Positions 52,368 to 61,050 of a stretch of 64,000 bases of DNA are shown one piece after another. Position numbers and translations under genes: made by a program. The notes below the pieces were generated by a model that saw only the letters and a program-made list of their open reading frames with translations, made no database searches and was not told the DNA's origin. This DNA comes from Lentibacter sp. (GTDB lineage Bacteria; Pseudomonadota; Alphaproteobacteria; Rhodobacterales; Rhodobacteraceae): the NCBI GenBank assembly GCA_016744435.1, contig JADGEJ010000006.1:44276-108275 (forward strand). Direction: 5' to 3'. The number at the start of each line of letters is the position of its first letter. Positions within the stretch are counted from its first letter, which is position 1.

Positions 52368-53458
52368 GCCTTGGCTCCCTTCTTGCCTGATCCAAGCATG
52401 GCAGGGCTGTTGGTGTCTAGAGGCCAGCGCGGGCGTGGGCTGAGCGAGAAGTCGTCACGTTGGCCTGCTTCAAAAAGCTCTAGGCCTGCGTAAGCTATCA
52501 TCGCGGCATTGTCGGTGCACAGGGCAAGTGGCGGTGCGTTACTTTGTACGCCGGCTTCTGCAGAAACAGTCTCTAATGCTGCGCGAATTGCTTTGTTTGC
52601 GGCAACACCACCAGCAATGGCCATGACAGGCTGCGGCGGGTTTTCAGCGAGATAGACCGTGAGTGCGCGGCGGGTTTTCTCGGCCAAAACATCACTGACG
52701 GCGGCTTGGAAGCTGGCGCAAAGGTCTGCTCTGTCTTGTCGCGTTATTCCGCCTTTTTCAGCTATGACGTGGTCGCGCGCCCTTAGCAGCGCAGTCTTGA
52801 GCCCCGAGAAGGACATGTCGCAACCTTCACGGTCAAGCAGCGGGCGCGGCAGGCGAAAGCGCTTTGCGTCGCCCGTGAGTGCTTCAGTTTCAACGGCAGG
52901 GCCGCCAGGCTGCGCGAGGCCAAGTAGGCGAGCGGTTTTGTCAAAGGCCTCGCCAGGTGCGTCGTCTATTGTTCCGCCAAGGCGAGAAAACTCAGCCGCG
53001 CTACGCACCAGTAAAAACTGGCAATGCCCGCCCGAGACGAGCAGCATGAGATAGGGATAAGCAACAGCGTGGGTCAGCCGTGGTGTGAGCGCATGGCCAG
53101 CAAGGTGGTTAACCCCGATCAGCGGCTTGCCCGTACCTGCCGACAGCCCCTTGGCAAGCATAACGCCCGACATCACCCCGCCAATAAGGCCGGGGCCTGC
53201 TGTTACCGCGATAGCGTCAATGTCTTGCAGAGTGACGCCCGCTTCAGCCAGCGCAGCTGAGGCGCAGCCATCAAGCCTTTCAGCATGGGCGCGCGCCGCG
53301 ATCTCGGGAACGACGCCGCCAAAGCTAGCGTGCAGCGCGTTTTGGCCCAAAACGATCGAGGCGCGGATTTCTGCCGCGCCTGAAGTGCCTTGCACCACTG
53401 CTGCAGCGGAGTCGTCGCAGCTGCTTTCAATGCCGAGTATGAGGTTTGAAGTTGCCAT
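52364..53458 (-). CDS. tsaD: TsaD, tRNA t6A transferase subunit
   Basis: TsaD transfers threonylcarbamoyl to A37 of tRNAs. It is an ASKHA-fold metalloprotein with [29 protein letters not shown] (metal His), GVNHLAGHA and [11 protein letters not shown] use ATG 53458 ([12 protein letters not shown], 364 residues). An ATG at 53470 (MKRLMATSN) is equally possible, and the track start at 53527 would overlap hemD. tsaE is also in the window, so only tsaB and tsaC lie outside. Confidence 0.95.
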   Translation of the reverse strand: MATSNLILGIESSCDDSAAAVVQGTSGAAEIRASIVLGQNALHASFGGVVPEIAARAHAERLDGCASAALAEAGVTLQDIDAIAVTAGPGLIGGVMSGVMLAKGLSAGTGKPLIGVNHLAGHALTPRLTHAVAYPYLMLLVSGGHCQFLLVRSAAEFSRLGGTIDDAPGEAFDKTARLLGLAQPGGPAVETEALTGDAKRFRLPRPLLDREGCDMSFSGLKTALLRARDHVIAEKGGITRQDRADLCASFQAAVSDVLAEKTRRALTVYLAENPPQPVMAIAGGVAANKAIRAALETVSAEAGVQSNAPPLALCTDNAAMIAYAGLELFEAGQRDDFSLSPRPRWPLDTNSPAMLGSGKKGAKA

Positions 53459-53505
53459 GAGCCTTTTCATTGCATGCCGTTTTGAGGGCAGGTAACACCG
53501 AAGGG

Positions 53506-54225
53506 ATGAATAAAACAACCGCGCCATGCATTGTTCTTACCCGCCCGAAGGCCGCCGCTGAGCGCTTTGCAAAAAGCCTTCGTGCTGCGCAGCCCAAAGC
53601 TCGGGTGATCATATCGCCAGTGTTGGAGATAAGCTATCGTAAGGATGTTGTCCTCCCGCAGGCTGATCGGCTTGTGTTTACTTCGGTGCATGGTGTTGAA
53701 GGCTATGCGCGGCTCGGCGGGCTTGCTTTGCCAGCCTATTGCGTTGGAGCGAGAACGGCCGAAACGGCGCGCGTTGAGGGCTTTACTGTGCTTGCGACGG
53801 CGCAGAATTCAGACGAATTGGTAGACATGCTGCGCACCCGTGAAAAAAGCACTTTGCTACATGCCCGCGGCGCCTTTGTGGCAGGGGACTTAAGCACTAA
53901 TGTAAAGGGGCTGGCAGAGGCCGTCGTATACGACCAGCCCGTGCGAATGCTGACAAAAGAAGCGCTTCAAGCCCTTTCGGGTGAAACCACGGTGGTTCTT
54001 CCCCTTTTCTCGCCCCGCACCGCAGGCGAACTTGCCAAGCAGAACAGCCTAGCTGCCCCGCTTTATGCGATTTTCATGAGTGACTCTGTCAAAGCGCGCT
54101 TTCAAGGCGTAGATACAGAGAAGTCGCGAGTGGTAGACTTTGCAAGCAATGAAGCGATGCTGGAGGCCACCCTGGAGCTATTTGACGCTGCTTGTGCGCT
54201 TGAGGGTCGCGCTCTGGGCGACTAA
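53506..54225 (+). CDS. hemD: HemD, uroporphyrinogen-III synthase
   Basis: HemD cyclises hydroxymethylbilane to uroporphyrinogen III. This family is weakly conserved. The 239-residue protein (ATG 53506) shows [17 protein letters not shown] at the N-terminus, [32 protein letters not shown], and [16 protein letters not shown]. The position ahead of the Mic60-like gene and hemY supports it. No hemC is adjacent. Only 47 bases separate it from divergent tsaD. Confidence 0.85.
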   Translation: MNKTTAPCIVLTRPKAAAERFAKSLRAAQPKARVIISPVLEISYRKDVVLPQADRLVFTSVHGVEGYARLGGLALPAYCVGARTAETARVEGFTVLATAQNSDELVDMLRTREKSTLLHARGAFVAGDLSTNVKGLAEAVVYDQPVRMLTKEALQALSGETTVVLPLFSPRTAGELAKQNSLAAPLYAIFMSDSVKARFQGVDTEKSRVVDFASNEAMLEATLELFDAACALEGRALGD

Positions 54226-54276
54226 GCTCTCGGAGTTGCCGAGATTAATGATTAGATTCGGGGAGGCCGTGCACCT

Positions 54277-55482
54277 ATGGCACGCAAAAAGAACAAGACC
54301 GAAGAAGCCAAAATAGAGGCTTCCAAAATTGCTGACGACATCATCGAAGCTGAAGTTATCGAAAATGTTGCCGATGAAGCGGCGGAGCCGGTTGATGGCG
54401 CTCTCGTTGATGAGCCTGAAGTTGTCGACGACGAGGAGCCTGAAGAGGACCCCGAAGCAGTTGTCGGCGATGAGACGGTTGGCGAGGTTCAGCCCAAGCA
54501 GGTTGTTGTTGAGCGAAAGGGCGGCTTTGTCCCCATGTTGCTCGGCGGTGTTGCTGCTGCGGCGATAGGCTTCGGTTCAGCGCTCTATCTGCTGCCTGAA
54601 TTGCCCAAAAGCTGGCTTCCGGATAGCGGAAACGATGACGCTGCATTGCAACAGAGACTTGAGGCACAAGACGCTGCTTTGGCGGAAATGAAAGCAGCAA
54701 TAGCGAGCGCGGCGGACGACAAGGCACTTCAAGAGAGTGTGAGTGCCACGCAGTCAAACCTAGAAAAGCTGGCTGGTGATGTTACCACGCTAAAGGCTGA
54801 GCTTGGTGCTATCGGCGCACTAGAGACACGCATGACAGCCTTGGAAAAGGCCCCGATGGCCGATGCTAGCCCAGAAGCAGTAGCAGCCTACAAGCGCGAG
54901 ATGGAAGCCCTTCAAGCTGCCCTGAGCAAACAGCGCGCTGAAGTTGAAGCGATGGCAACAGAAGCAGAAGCGAAGAACGCCTCTGCAGAAATGACAGCGC
55001 AAGACGCTTTGAAGCGCTCGGCAATGAGCCAGATTCTGACTTCCCTCGAAACGGGCTCAGGCTTTGGCGAGGCTGTTGAAAGCCTGTCAGCCACTGGCGT
55101 GAGCGTGCCTGATGCACTCAGTGCACAGGCGGAAGGCGTCCCTACAGTTGATGTGTTGAAAGAGGGCTTTTCAGAGCCCGCGCGCGCAGCCCTTGCTGCG
55201 GCTCGCAAAGCAACAGGCGGCGGTGGAGGCCTCGGTGGGTTTTTGAAAGCCCAGCTTGGCGCGCGCTCGCTTGAGCCACGCGAAGGCGACGATGCGGATG
55301 CTGTTTTGAGCCGCGTTGAAGCTGCTGTGAAAGAGGGACGTTTGGGCGACGCACTGGCAGAGGCCGCTGCCTTGCCTGACGAAGCACAAGCACCGCTAAA
55401 AGACTGGACAGACGCCGTGAAGGCACGCCAAGCAGCTGTTGAAGCTGCCGAGGCACTGAACCAGCAAATAAATTCGAACTGA
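54277..55482 (+). CDS. Mic60/mitofilin-like inner-membrane protein
   Basis: This is a 401-residue protein: an acidic disordered N-terminus (about residues 1-80), one membrane span (FVPMLLGGVAAAAIGFGSALYLL), a coiled coil of about 130 residues rich in Ala, Glu and Leu, and a C-terminal mitofilin-signature region from about residue 290. Alphaproteobacterial Mic60 shapes intracytoplasmic membranes. The hemD-mic60-hemY order is conserved in the group. Membrane-shaping function here is inferred. Confidence 0.8.
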   Translation: MARKKNKTEEAKIEASKIADDIIEAEVIENVADEAAEPVDGALVDEPEVVDDEEPEEDPEAVVGDETVGEVQPKQVVVERKGGFVPMLLGGVAAAAIGFGSALYLLPELPKSWLPDSGNDDAALQQRLEAQDAALAEMKAAIASAADDKALQESVSATQSNLEKLAGDVTTLKAELGAIGALETRMTALEKAPMADASPEAVAAYKREMEALQAALSKQRAEVEAMATEAEAKNASAEMTAQDALKRSAMSQILTSLETGSGFGEAVESLSATGVSVPDALSAQAEGVPTVDVLKEGFSEPARAALAAARKATGGGGGLGGFLKAQLGARSLEPREGDDADAVLSRVEAAVKEGRLGDALAEAAALPDEAQAPLKDWTDAVKARQAAVEAAEALNQQINSN

Positions 55483-55492
55483 GGGTTAATTC

Positions 55493-56965
55493 ATGCTTTG
55501 GTCACTGATTAAAATAGTTCTGTTCTTTGTCGTTGTTGCAGCGGCCAGTTTTGGGGCGGTTCAACTTCTGGCGCTCGACGGCAGCGTGCGCATTGCTTTT
55601 GGTGGGCAAGAATACAGCCTGACGCCGCTTACCACGGTGATTGCTTTGGTTGTCTTGGTCATCTCAGTTTGGCTGTTGATCAAGCTCGCGGGCTTTCTGC
55701 TGGCTGCGTTCCGGTTTCTCAACGGCGACGAGACAGCCATCTCGCGTTACTTTGATCGTAACCGCGAGCGCAAGGGCTTTCAGGCGCTGGCCGACGGGAT
55801 GCTGGCGCTGGCTTCGGGCGAAGGGCGGCTGGCCATGGCCAAGGCCTCACGCGCCGAGCGCTACCTTGACCGCCCTGACCTGACCAATTTGCTAAGTGCG
55901 CAAGCGGCCGAAATGGCAGGCGACAAAGGCAAGGCAGAGGCCGCTTACAAGAAGCTGCTCACAGAAGACCGCACGCGGTTTGTGGGTGTTCGCGGGATTA
56001 TGAAGCAACGCTTGGCGGCGGGTGAAACTGACAAGGCGCTGAAGCTGGCCAAGACAGCCTTTGCCCTCAAGCCTGCGCATGAAGAAACGCAAGACACGCT
56101 TTTGAAGTTGCAAGCTCAGGAAGCTGATTGGAGTGGCGCGCGCGAAACACTGAACGCCAAACTCAAACACGGCAGCCTGCCACGCGATGTGCATAGGCGC
56201 CGTGACGCTGTGCTGGCCCTTTCGGAAGCCAAAGATGTGATCGCAGAAGACAATGGCATTGACGTCAAGGAACGCGCGATTGAAGCAAACCGCCTCTCGC
56301 CAGACTTGGTTCCAGCCGCTGTTATGGCCGCGCAAAGCTATATCGAGAAGAGTCAGCCACGTTACGCAACACGGGTGATCGCCAAGGCATGGGACGCGCA
56401 ACCGCACCCTGACTTGGCCGCAGCCTTTGCCGCGATTGTGCCCGACGAAACACCAGCGAAACGTGTGAAGCGGTTCCGCAAGCTGACCAAGGTTCACGCT
56501 GACAATCCTGAGACAAAGATGCTGCTGGCTGAGTTGCATCTTGCGGCGGAAGACTTCCCGGAAGCGCGCCGCGCGCTGGGTGATTTGGTCGAGACAAATG
56601 GCGACGCGCGTGCGCTGACAATTATGGCCGCAGTTGAGCGTGGCGAAGGCAAGTCTGACGCTGTTGTAAAAGGCTGGCTCGCCAAAGCGCTGAGCGCACC
56701 ACGGGCTGCGCAATGGGTCTGCGATAACTGTCAGCACATTCACAACGAATGGTCGCCAACCTGCGAAAATTGCCACTCGCTTGATACGCTGAGCTGGAAG
56801 CGCCCGCCGCAGTCAGACGTGAGCATGCCAACTGGCATTGCCATGTTGCCTCTGCTTGTTGGATCGCTTGAGGACCAGTCAGAAGATGCTGTGGATGAAG
56901 CTGAAGTTGTCGAGGTTATCGAAGCAACCGAGGTTGAAGCTGTGCCTGAAGAAGAGGCCAAGTAG
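55493..56965 (+). CDS. HemY-type membrane TPR protein with C-terminal zinc ribbon
   Basis: This 490-residue protein has two N-terminal spans (about residues 5-25 and 45-70), then HemY_N features (AISRYFDRNRERKGFQALADGMLALASGEG) and TPR-like helical repeats. A four-cysteine cluster (CDNCQHIHNEW, CENCHSLDTLSW) near residue 410 looks like a zinc ribbon. It follows mic60 by 10 bases. It is related to the E. coli HemY of unclear role and is not a protoporphyrinogen oxidase. The acidic tail ends in PEEEAK. Confidence 0.85.
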   Translation: MLWSLIKIVLFFVVVAAASFGAVQLLALDGSVRIAFGGQEYSLTPLTTVIALVVLVISVWLLIKLAGFLLAAFRFLNGDETAISRYFDRNRERKGFQALADGMLALASGEGRLAMAKASRAERYLDRPDLTNLLSAQAAEMAGDKGKAEAAYKKLLTEDRTRFVGVRGIMKQRLAAGETDKALKLAKTAFALKPAHEETQDTLLKLQAQEADWSGARETLNAKLKHGSLPRDVHRRRDAVLALSEAKDVIAEDNGIDVKERAIEANRLSPDLVPAAVMAAQSYIEKSQPRYATRVIAKAWDAQPHPDLAAAFAAIVPDETPAKRVKRFRKLTKVHADNPETKMLLAELHLAAEDFPEARRALGDLVETNGDARALTIMAAVERGEGKSDAVVKGWLAKALSAPRAAQWVCDNCQHIHNEWSPTCENCHSLDTLSWKRPPQSDVSMPTGIAMLPLLVGSLEDQSEDAVDEAEVVEVIEATEVEAVPEEEAK

Positions 56966-57014
56966 CCAACTGCGCGCGCTCGACAGACGCGCGCGGCAGT
57001 GCTAACCCCTCGAT

Positions 57015-57497
57015 ATGGCCAGTGCTAACAAAAAATCGGATCCAAATTACAAGGTGATCGCCGAGAATCGGCGCGCACGCTACGATTATGCCATCGACGA
57101 TGACATCGAGTGCGGCATAATTTTGGAAGGCTCCGAGGTGAAGTCGTTGCGAGAGGGCGGTAGCAACATTGCCGAGAGCTACGCCACTGTCGAAGACGGC
57201 GAGCTGTGGTTGGTGAACTCCTACATCGCGCCTTATGCCCGCGCTAAGACGTTTAAGCATGTTGAGCGTCGTCGCCGGAAGCTGTTGGTGTCGCGCAAAG
57301 AGTTGGCGAACCTTTGGTCAGCAACCAACCGCAAAGGCATGACACTGGTGCCGCTGGTGATGTACTTTAACCATAAGGGTTTTGCGAAGCTCAAGATCGG
57401 CATCGCTAAAGGCAAGAAGAATCACGACAAGCGCGCCAACGAAGCAAAGCGCGACTGGGGCCGCCAGAAGGCGCGCCTGCTACGGAACGGCGACTAG
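57015..57497 (+). CDS. smpB: SmpB, tmRNA-binding protein
   Basis: SmpB binds tmRNA and brings it to stalled ribosomes. The 160-residue protein carries [31 protein letters not shown] and the basic C-terminal tail [24 protein letters not shown]. The N-terminus ([23 protein letters not shown]) is normal for alphaproteobacteria. No tmRNA gene is visible in the 140 bases that follow or elsewhere in the window. Confidence 0.97.
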   Translation: MASANKKSDPNYKVIAENRRARYDYAIDDDIECGIILEGSEVKSLREGGSNIAESYATVEDGELWLVNSYIAPYARAKTFKHVERRRRKLLVSRKELANLWSATNRKGMTLVPLVMYFNHKGFAKLKIGIAKGKKNHDKRANEAKRDWGRQKARLLRNGD

Positions 57498-57635
57498 TTC
57501 GGGGGAAACCCGCAGTATATTTCCCGTTTCGTGAATTCCTTAACACGCGTTAACCTCTTTACGACCAAAGCGAGCCTCCTTGCTTTGGCACATAACAGTG
57601 GCTCGGACAGGGGCTGCACGGGGAAGGAAACGAAC

Positions 57636-57926
57636 ATGGAACTTATTATTGGTCTGATTTCAGGCGCAGTTGGCGGTAACGCAGCGGGCGGCCTTTTGAA
57701 AAACCTCAACCAAGGCACGCTGATTAACTCGATCTCGGGCATCGTTGGCGGCGGCCTTGGTGGCACATTGCTGGGCATGATCGGCGCGCCTGACATGGCG
57801 GGCGTTGCTGGCGAAGCGGCTGGCCTCGACATCGGTTCGATCATCGGCCAAGTGGCTGGTGGCGGCGTAGGCGGCGGCGTTGTGCTGGCCATCGTCGGTG
57901 CAGTGCGCAACATGATGAACAAGTAA
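57636..57926 (+). CDS. Small glycine-rich (glycine-zipper-like) protein
   Basis: This is a 96-residue protein from ATG 57636 with a GGAAGGAA ribosome site. It is about a quarter glycine, with repeated G-x3-G spacings (GAVGGNAAGGLL, GIVGGGLGGTLLG, GQVAGGGVGGGVV). Two to three segments could insert in a membrane. I do not recognise a named family. It is monocistronic, between smpB and a strong terminator. The upstream frame from 57531 is probably not translated. Confidence 0.65.
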   Translation: MELIIGLISGAVGGNAAGGLLKNLNQGTLINSISGIVGGGLGGTLLGMIGAPDMAGVAGEAAGLDIGSIIGQVAGGGVGGGVVLAIVGAVRNMMNK

Positions 57927-57953
57927 GCTGTATAAATAGCTTAGACGTTAAGA

Positions 57954-57985
57954 AGCCGGGCGAGGGAAACTGCGCTCGGCTTTTT
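57954..57985 (+). terminator. Intrinsic terminator of the glycine-rich gene
   Basis: AGCCGGGCG (57954-57962) pairs with CGCTCGGCT (57973-57981) with one G-U wobble, followed by TTTTGC. Confidence 0.85.
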
Positions 57986-58018
57986 GCTTTTGAGCAAGGT
58001 ATTGGCAGGTTCTGCTGC

Positions 58019-58762
58019 CTATAGCTGGATATGAATATGATCGTCATGGCGGGCAGCGCGGCAGCCTTGAAAACGGATTTTGGCACTGCCAGCAGAGAAA
58101 CGCTGCTTTAAGTGTGGCTCAATGAAGATCTTGCCAACGCGCGGGTCGGCAACAAGCGAGCGCAACGCGGCCTGCATCCGAGGTTCATCAAGCTGGTAGT
58201 CTGGCCAGAGGCTCTGCAGCCAGCCCATATCCCACCTCAGGCTTGGAGACGTTGACGAGCAATCTGTCGGACCATCTTCAAAGGCAAAATAGCCAATGAA
58301 AGACCTCGCCGCGCCGGGCAGATAGCCGCTTTTGTCTTGATAGTAGAACGCAAGATCAGCCTTGCGGCCGTCGTGATGCGAGAGGTGAGGCAAAAGCGGA
58401 AAGCCAACGAAGAAGGGAAAGTTGGCATCCAAGACCCGCGTTTGTGTGCCCGGCAGTTGCTCCGCTATCTTTGCAGCGTGGTCGTTCAACACGCTTGAAA
58501 GCTCGGGCACGACATACTGCCTGTTCAACATGCAAAACAGCGGTGACTGCATCTGCAAATGATCGCCTTGGATACAGGGCAATGCCGTGCGCCCGAAATG
58601 GGGCGCAACCCAAAGCGCCGAGACAGACAGCGCAACATAGGCCAGCACGAACGCGGCGACACGACGTCTAAAGCCGAGCGCTACAAGCCAGGCCAACCCG
58701 CCGAGCTGCGACAGCAGGGTCAAGACGACAACAATAAGCAGATGAGAAACAGCTTTGAACAT
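58019..58762 (-). CDS. Membrane-anchored LAS-type (MepA-like) peptidase candidate
   Basis: This is a 247-residue protein with two N-terminal hydrophobic spans (about residues 7-50) and a periplasmic C-terminal domain. PHLSHHDGRKADLAFYY supplies His-x6-Asp and the end ARHDDHIHIQL supplies the His-x-His and preceding Asp, the zinc and catalytic pattern of MepA-type LAS peptidases. Cysteines are scattered (about five). No family name is certain. Cleavage of peptidoglycan cross-links is a reasonable guess. Confidence 0.6.
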   Translation of the reverse strand: MFKAVSHLLIVVVLTLLSQLGGLAWLVALGFRRRVAAFVLAYVALSVSALWVAPHFGRTALPCIQGDHLQMQSPLFCMLNRQYVVPELSSVLNDHAAKIAEQLPGTQTRVLDANFPFFVGFPLLPHLSHHDGRKADLAFYYQDKSGYLPGAARSFIGYFAFEDGPTDCSSTSPSLRWDMGWLQSLWPDYQLDEPRMQAALRSLVADPRVGKIFIEPHLKQRFSAGSAKIRFQGCRAARHDDHIHIQL

Positions 58763-58866
58763 TGAATGGTTCTATCGCAGAAATTTCCAGTTTGACAGCT
58801 TGAGCTCGGCCTTGCTCATCGGGGCTGCGCGCGCTAGAAATTTGCCAACAGATATGCGAGGCTATC

Positions 58867-59724
58867 ATGGCGCAGGACGACCCCAAAACACTGGTATCAA
58901 CAGAGTGGCTCGCCGCTCACATCAAAAACCCCGATTTGCGGGTGCTTGACGCGACATGGTTTATGCCCGACGTCGAGGCAGATGCCGTGGCGGCTTACAA
59001 CGAGACGCACATTCCCGGCGCGCGGTTTTTTGACATCGACGAGATCAGTGATCTCCGCTCTGAGCTTCCGCACATGGTTCCTTCTGTTGAGAAGTTCATG
59101 AGCCGGATGCGCGCCATGGGCGTGGGTGACGGGCACCAAGTTGTTGTCTACGACCAGCAAGGCGTGCGGTCAGCGCCGCGTGTTTGGTGGTTGTTCAAGC
59201 TTATGGGCCAAGACAACGTTGCCGTGCTTGACGGTGGCTTGCCCAAGTGGCTTGCTGAGGGCCGCGAAACCGAAGACATGGCCCCGATCATCCGCGACCG
59301 CCACATGACGGTGCGCCGCCAAAACCACCTCGTGAAAGACGTGACGCAGGTTTCTGCGGCTTCAAAGCTTGGCGACTACGAGATCATCGATGCGCGCTCG
59401 GCTGGGCGCTTTACGGGAACCGAAACTGAGCCTCGCGAGGGCCTTCGCAGCGGGCATATCCCGGGCTCTAAGAGTGTGCCGTTTCATGATCTGATCGCTG
59501 CCGATGGCACATTGCTTTTGCCCGACGCTCTGCGCGGGGTGTTTGAAAGCGCAGGCGTTGATCTCGCCAAACCCGCTATCACAACCTGCGGATCGGGCAT
59601 CACAGCTGCGATCCTGTCGCTCGCATTAGAGCGGATCGGCAAGACAGACCACGCCGTCTATGACGGTTCATGGACAGAGTGGGGCGCCTTTGCCACCCTG
59701 CCTGTCGCAACAGGAGAAGCCTGA
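58867..59724 (+). CDS. sseA: SseA, 3-mercaptopyruvate sulfurtransferase
   Basis: SseA transfers sulfur from 3-mercaptopyruvate to thiol acceptors or cyanide. Two rhodanese domains are visible: LRVLDATWFMPD onward and EIIDARSAGRFTG...GLRSGHIPGSKSVPFHDL. The active-site loop is TTCGSGITAAIL (CGSGxTA, typical of mercaptopyruvate and not thiosulfate enzymes). Length is 285 residues. It overlaps the aminotransferase by one base, which fits cysteine transamination to 3-mercaptopyruvate followed by desulfuration. Confidence 0.94.
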   Translation: MAQDDPKTLVSTEWLAAHIKNPDLRVLDATWFMPDVEADAVAAYNETHIPGARFFDIDEISDLRSELPHMVPSVEKFMSRMRAMGVGDGHQVVVYDQQGVRSAPRVWWLFKLMGQDNVAVLDGGLPKWLAEGRETEDMAPIIRDRHMTVRRQNHLVKDVTQVSAASKLGDYEIIDARSAGRFTGTETEPREGLRSGHIPGSKSVPFHDLIAADGTLLLPDALRGVFESAGVDLAKPAITTCGSGITAAILSLALERIGKTDHAVYDGSWTEWGAFATLPVATGEA

Positions 59725-60908
59725 TGTTTAGCAATCTCAAAAAGCAGCCCACCGACAAAATCATGGCGATGATGGGCAAGTTCCGCGCTGACCCGCGTGT
59801 TGGCAAGATCGACCTTGGCGTTGGCGTTTACAAGAACGCCGAGGGTGTCACGCCGGTGATGCGTGCTGTGAAAGCTGCCGAGCATAAGCTTTGGGAAGAA
59901 CAGCAGAGCAAAGCCTACGTTGGGCTTGTCGGCGACCCTGCTTATGCCGACGCGATGATCGGGCTGGTGCTTGACGGCGCAGTGCCTCGTGAGAACATCG
60001 GTGCCGCAGCCACACCCGGCGGAACGGGCGCTGTGCGTCAGGCGTTCGAGATGATCAAAATGGCGACGCCTGAGGCGCGGGTGTTCGTGAGCAACCCGAC
60101 TTGGCCAAACCATATCTCTATCCTCAACTACCTTGGCATCGAAGTTGTTCCTTATCGCTACTTTGACAGCGAGACACGCGGTGTCGACTTCGCGGGGATG
60201 ATGGAAGACCTCGATGGGCTGAAGGCCGGCGACGTTGTGTTGCTGCACGGCTGTTGCCACAACCCGACTGGCGCAAACCTGAACCTCGCGGAATGGCAGC
60301 AAGTTATCGACGTGCTTAACACCAAGAGTGCGATCCCGATGATCGACATCGCCTATCAAGGCTTTGGCGATGGGCTGGCAGAAGACGCGGCCGCGACGCG
60401 GCTTGTGGCCTCAAGTGTGCCAGAGTGTCTGATCGCGGCGAGTTGCTCAAAGAACTTTGGCATCTATCGCGAGCGCACTGGTTTGCTCATGGCTGTGTCG
60501 CAAGACGCTGGTGCGAAGGCTTTGACGCAAGAGAACCTCGCCTTCCTCAACCGCCAAAACTATTCCTTCCCGCCTGACCATGGTGCGCGCTTGGTCACGA
60601 TGATCCTGAACGACGACAAGCTGCGCGCTGATTGGCAGAATGAGCTGGAAGCTGTGCGCCTTGAAATGCTTGGCCTGCGCGAACAGCTTGCGGATGAGCT
60701 TCAGCGCCTGTCTGGCTCTGACCGATTTGGCTTTCTGGCGCAGCACCGCGGCATGTTTAGCCTGCTTGGTACCACGCCTGACATGGTGGAAGTCTTGCGC
60801 GCCAACAACGCGATCTACATGGTGCCGGACAGTCGGATGAACATCGCCGGGCTCGACACCGCAACAGTGCCGATCTTGGCGAAAGCCATAATCGACGCAG
60901 GCATCTAA
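59724..60908 (+). CDS. tyrB: Class I aromatic/aspartate aminotransferase
   Basis: This is a 394-residue PLP enzyme with TyrB/AspC features: IDLGVGVYKNAEGVTPVM, GGTGAVRQAFE, SNPTWPNHISIL, the HGCCHNPTG loop and the PLP lysine in ASCSKNFGIYRERTG. I start at ATG 59724 (MFSNLKKQPTD), which overlaps the sseA stop. The track start at 59670 is inside sseA. Aromatic and dicarboxylic substrates are expected, with cysteine possible given sseA. TyrB versus AspC cannot be settled by eye. Confidence 0.92.
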   Translation: MFSNLKKQPTDKIMAMMGKFRADPRVGKIDLGVGVYKNAEGVTPVMRAVKAAEHKLWEEQQSKAYVGLVGDPAYADAMIGLVLDGAVPRENIGAAATPGGTGAVRQAFEMIKMATPEARVFVSNPTWPNHISILNYLGIEVVPYRYFDSETRGVDFAGMMEDLDGLKAGDVVLLHGCCHNPTGANLNLAEWQQVIDVLNTKSAIPMIDIAYQGFGDGLAEDAAATRLVASSVPECLIAASCSKNFGIYRERTGLLMAVSQDAGAKALTQENLAFLNRQNYSFPPDHGARLVTMILNDDKLRADWQNELEAVRLEMLGLREQLADELQRLSGSDRFGFLAQHRGMFSLLGTTPDMVEVLRANNAIYMVPDSRMNIAGLDTATVPILAKAIIDAGI

Positions 60909-60927
60909 CTTGATCACATATGTGCTG

Positions 60928-60956
60928 AAAAACCCGGCTTCGTGTCGGGTTTTTTT
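60928..60956 (+). terminator. Intrinsic terminator after tyrB
   Basis: AAAAACCCG (60928-60936) pairs with CGGGTTTTT (60946-60954) across a 9-base loop, with the T-run continuing. Confidence 0.88.
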
Positions 60957-61050
60957 GCTTTTGCCGAGTAATGATAGGTCTTTTAGCAAATATTTGATAA
61001 TCCGAATGGCTGAGCTGGCTTAAAAGCGATCAACTGCAGGACAAAACCCT

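Noticed and set aside
55892-56776. 294-residue minus-strand ORF
   Set aside because: It is antisense to the hemY-type gene. The TPR and zinc-ribbon features are on the plus strand.
57541-57554. TTAA-N6-TTAA upstream of the glycine-rich gene
   Set aside because: Spacing is six bases, not seven, so it does not fit a CtrA box. The similar spacing at 25.62 kb was dropped for the same reason.
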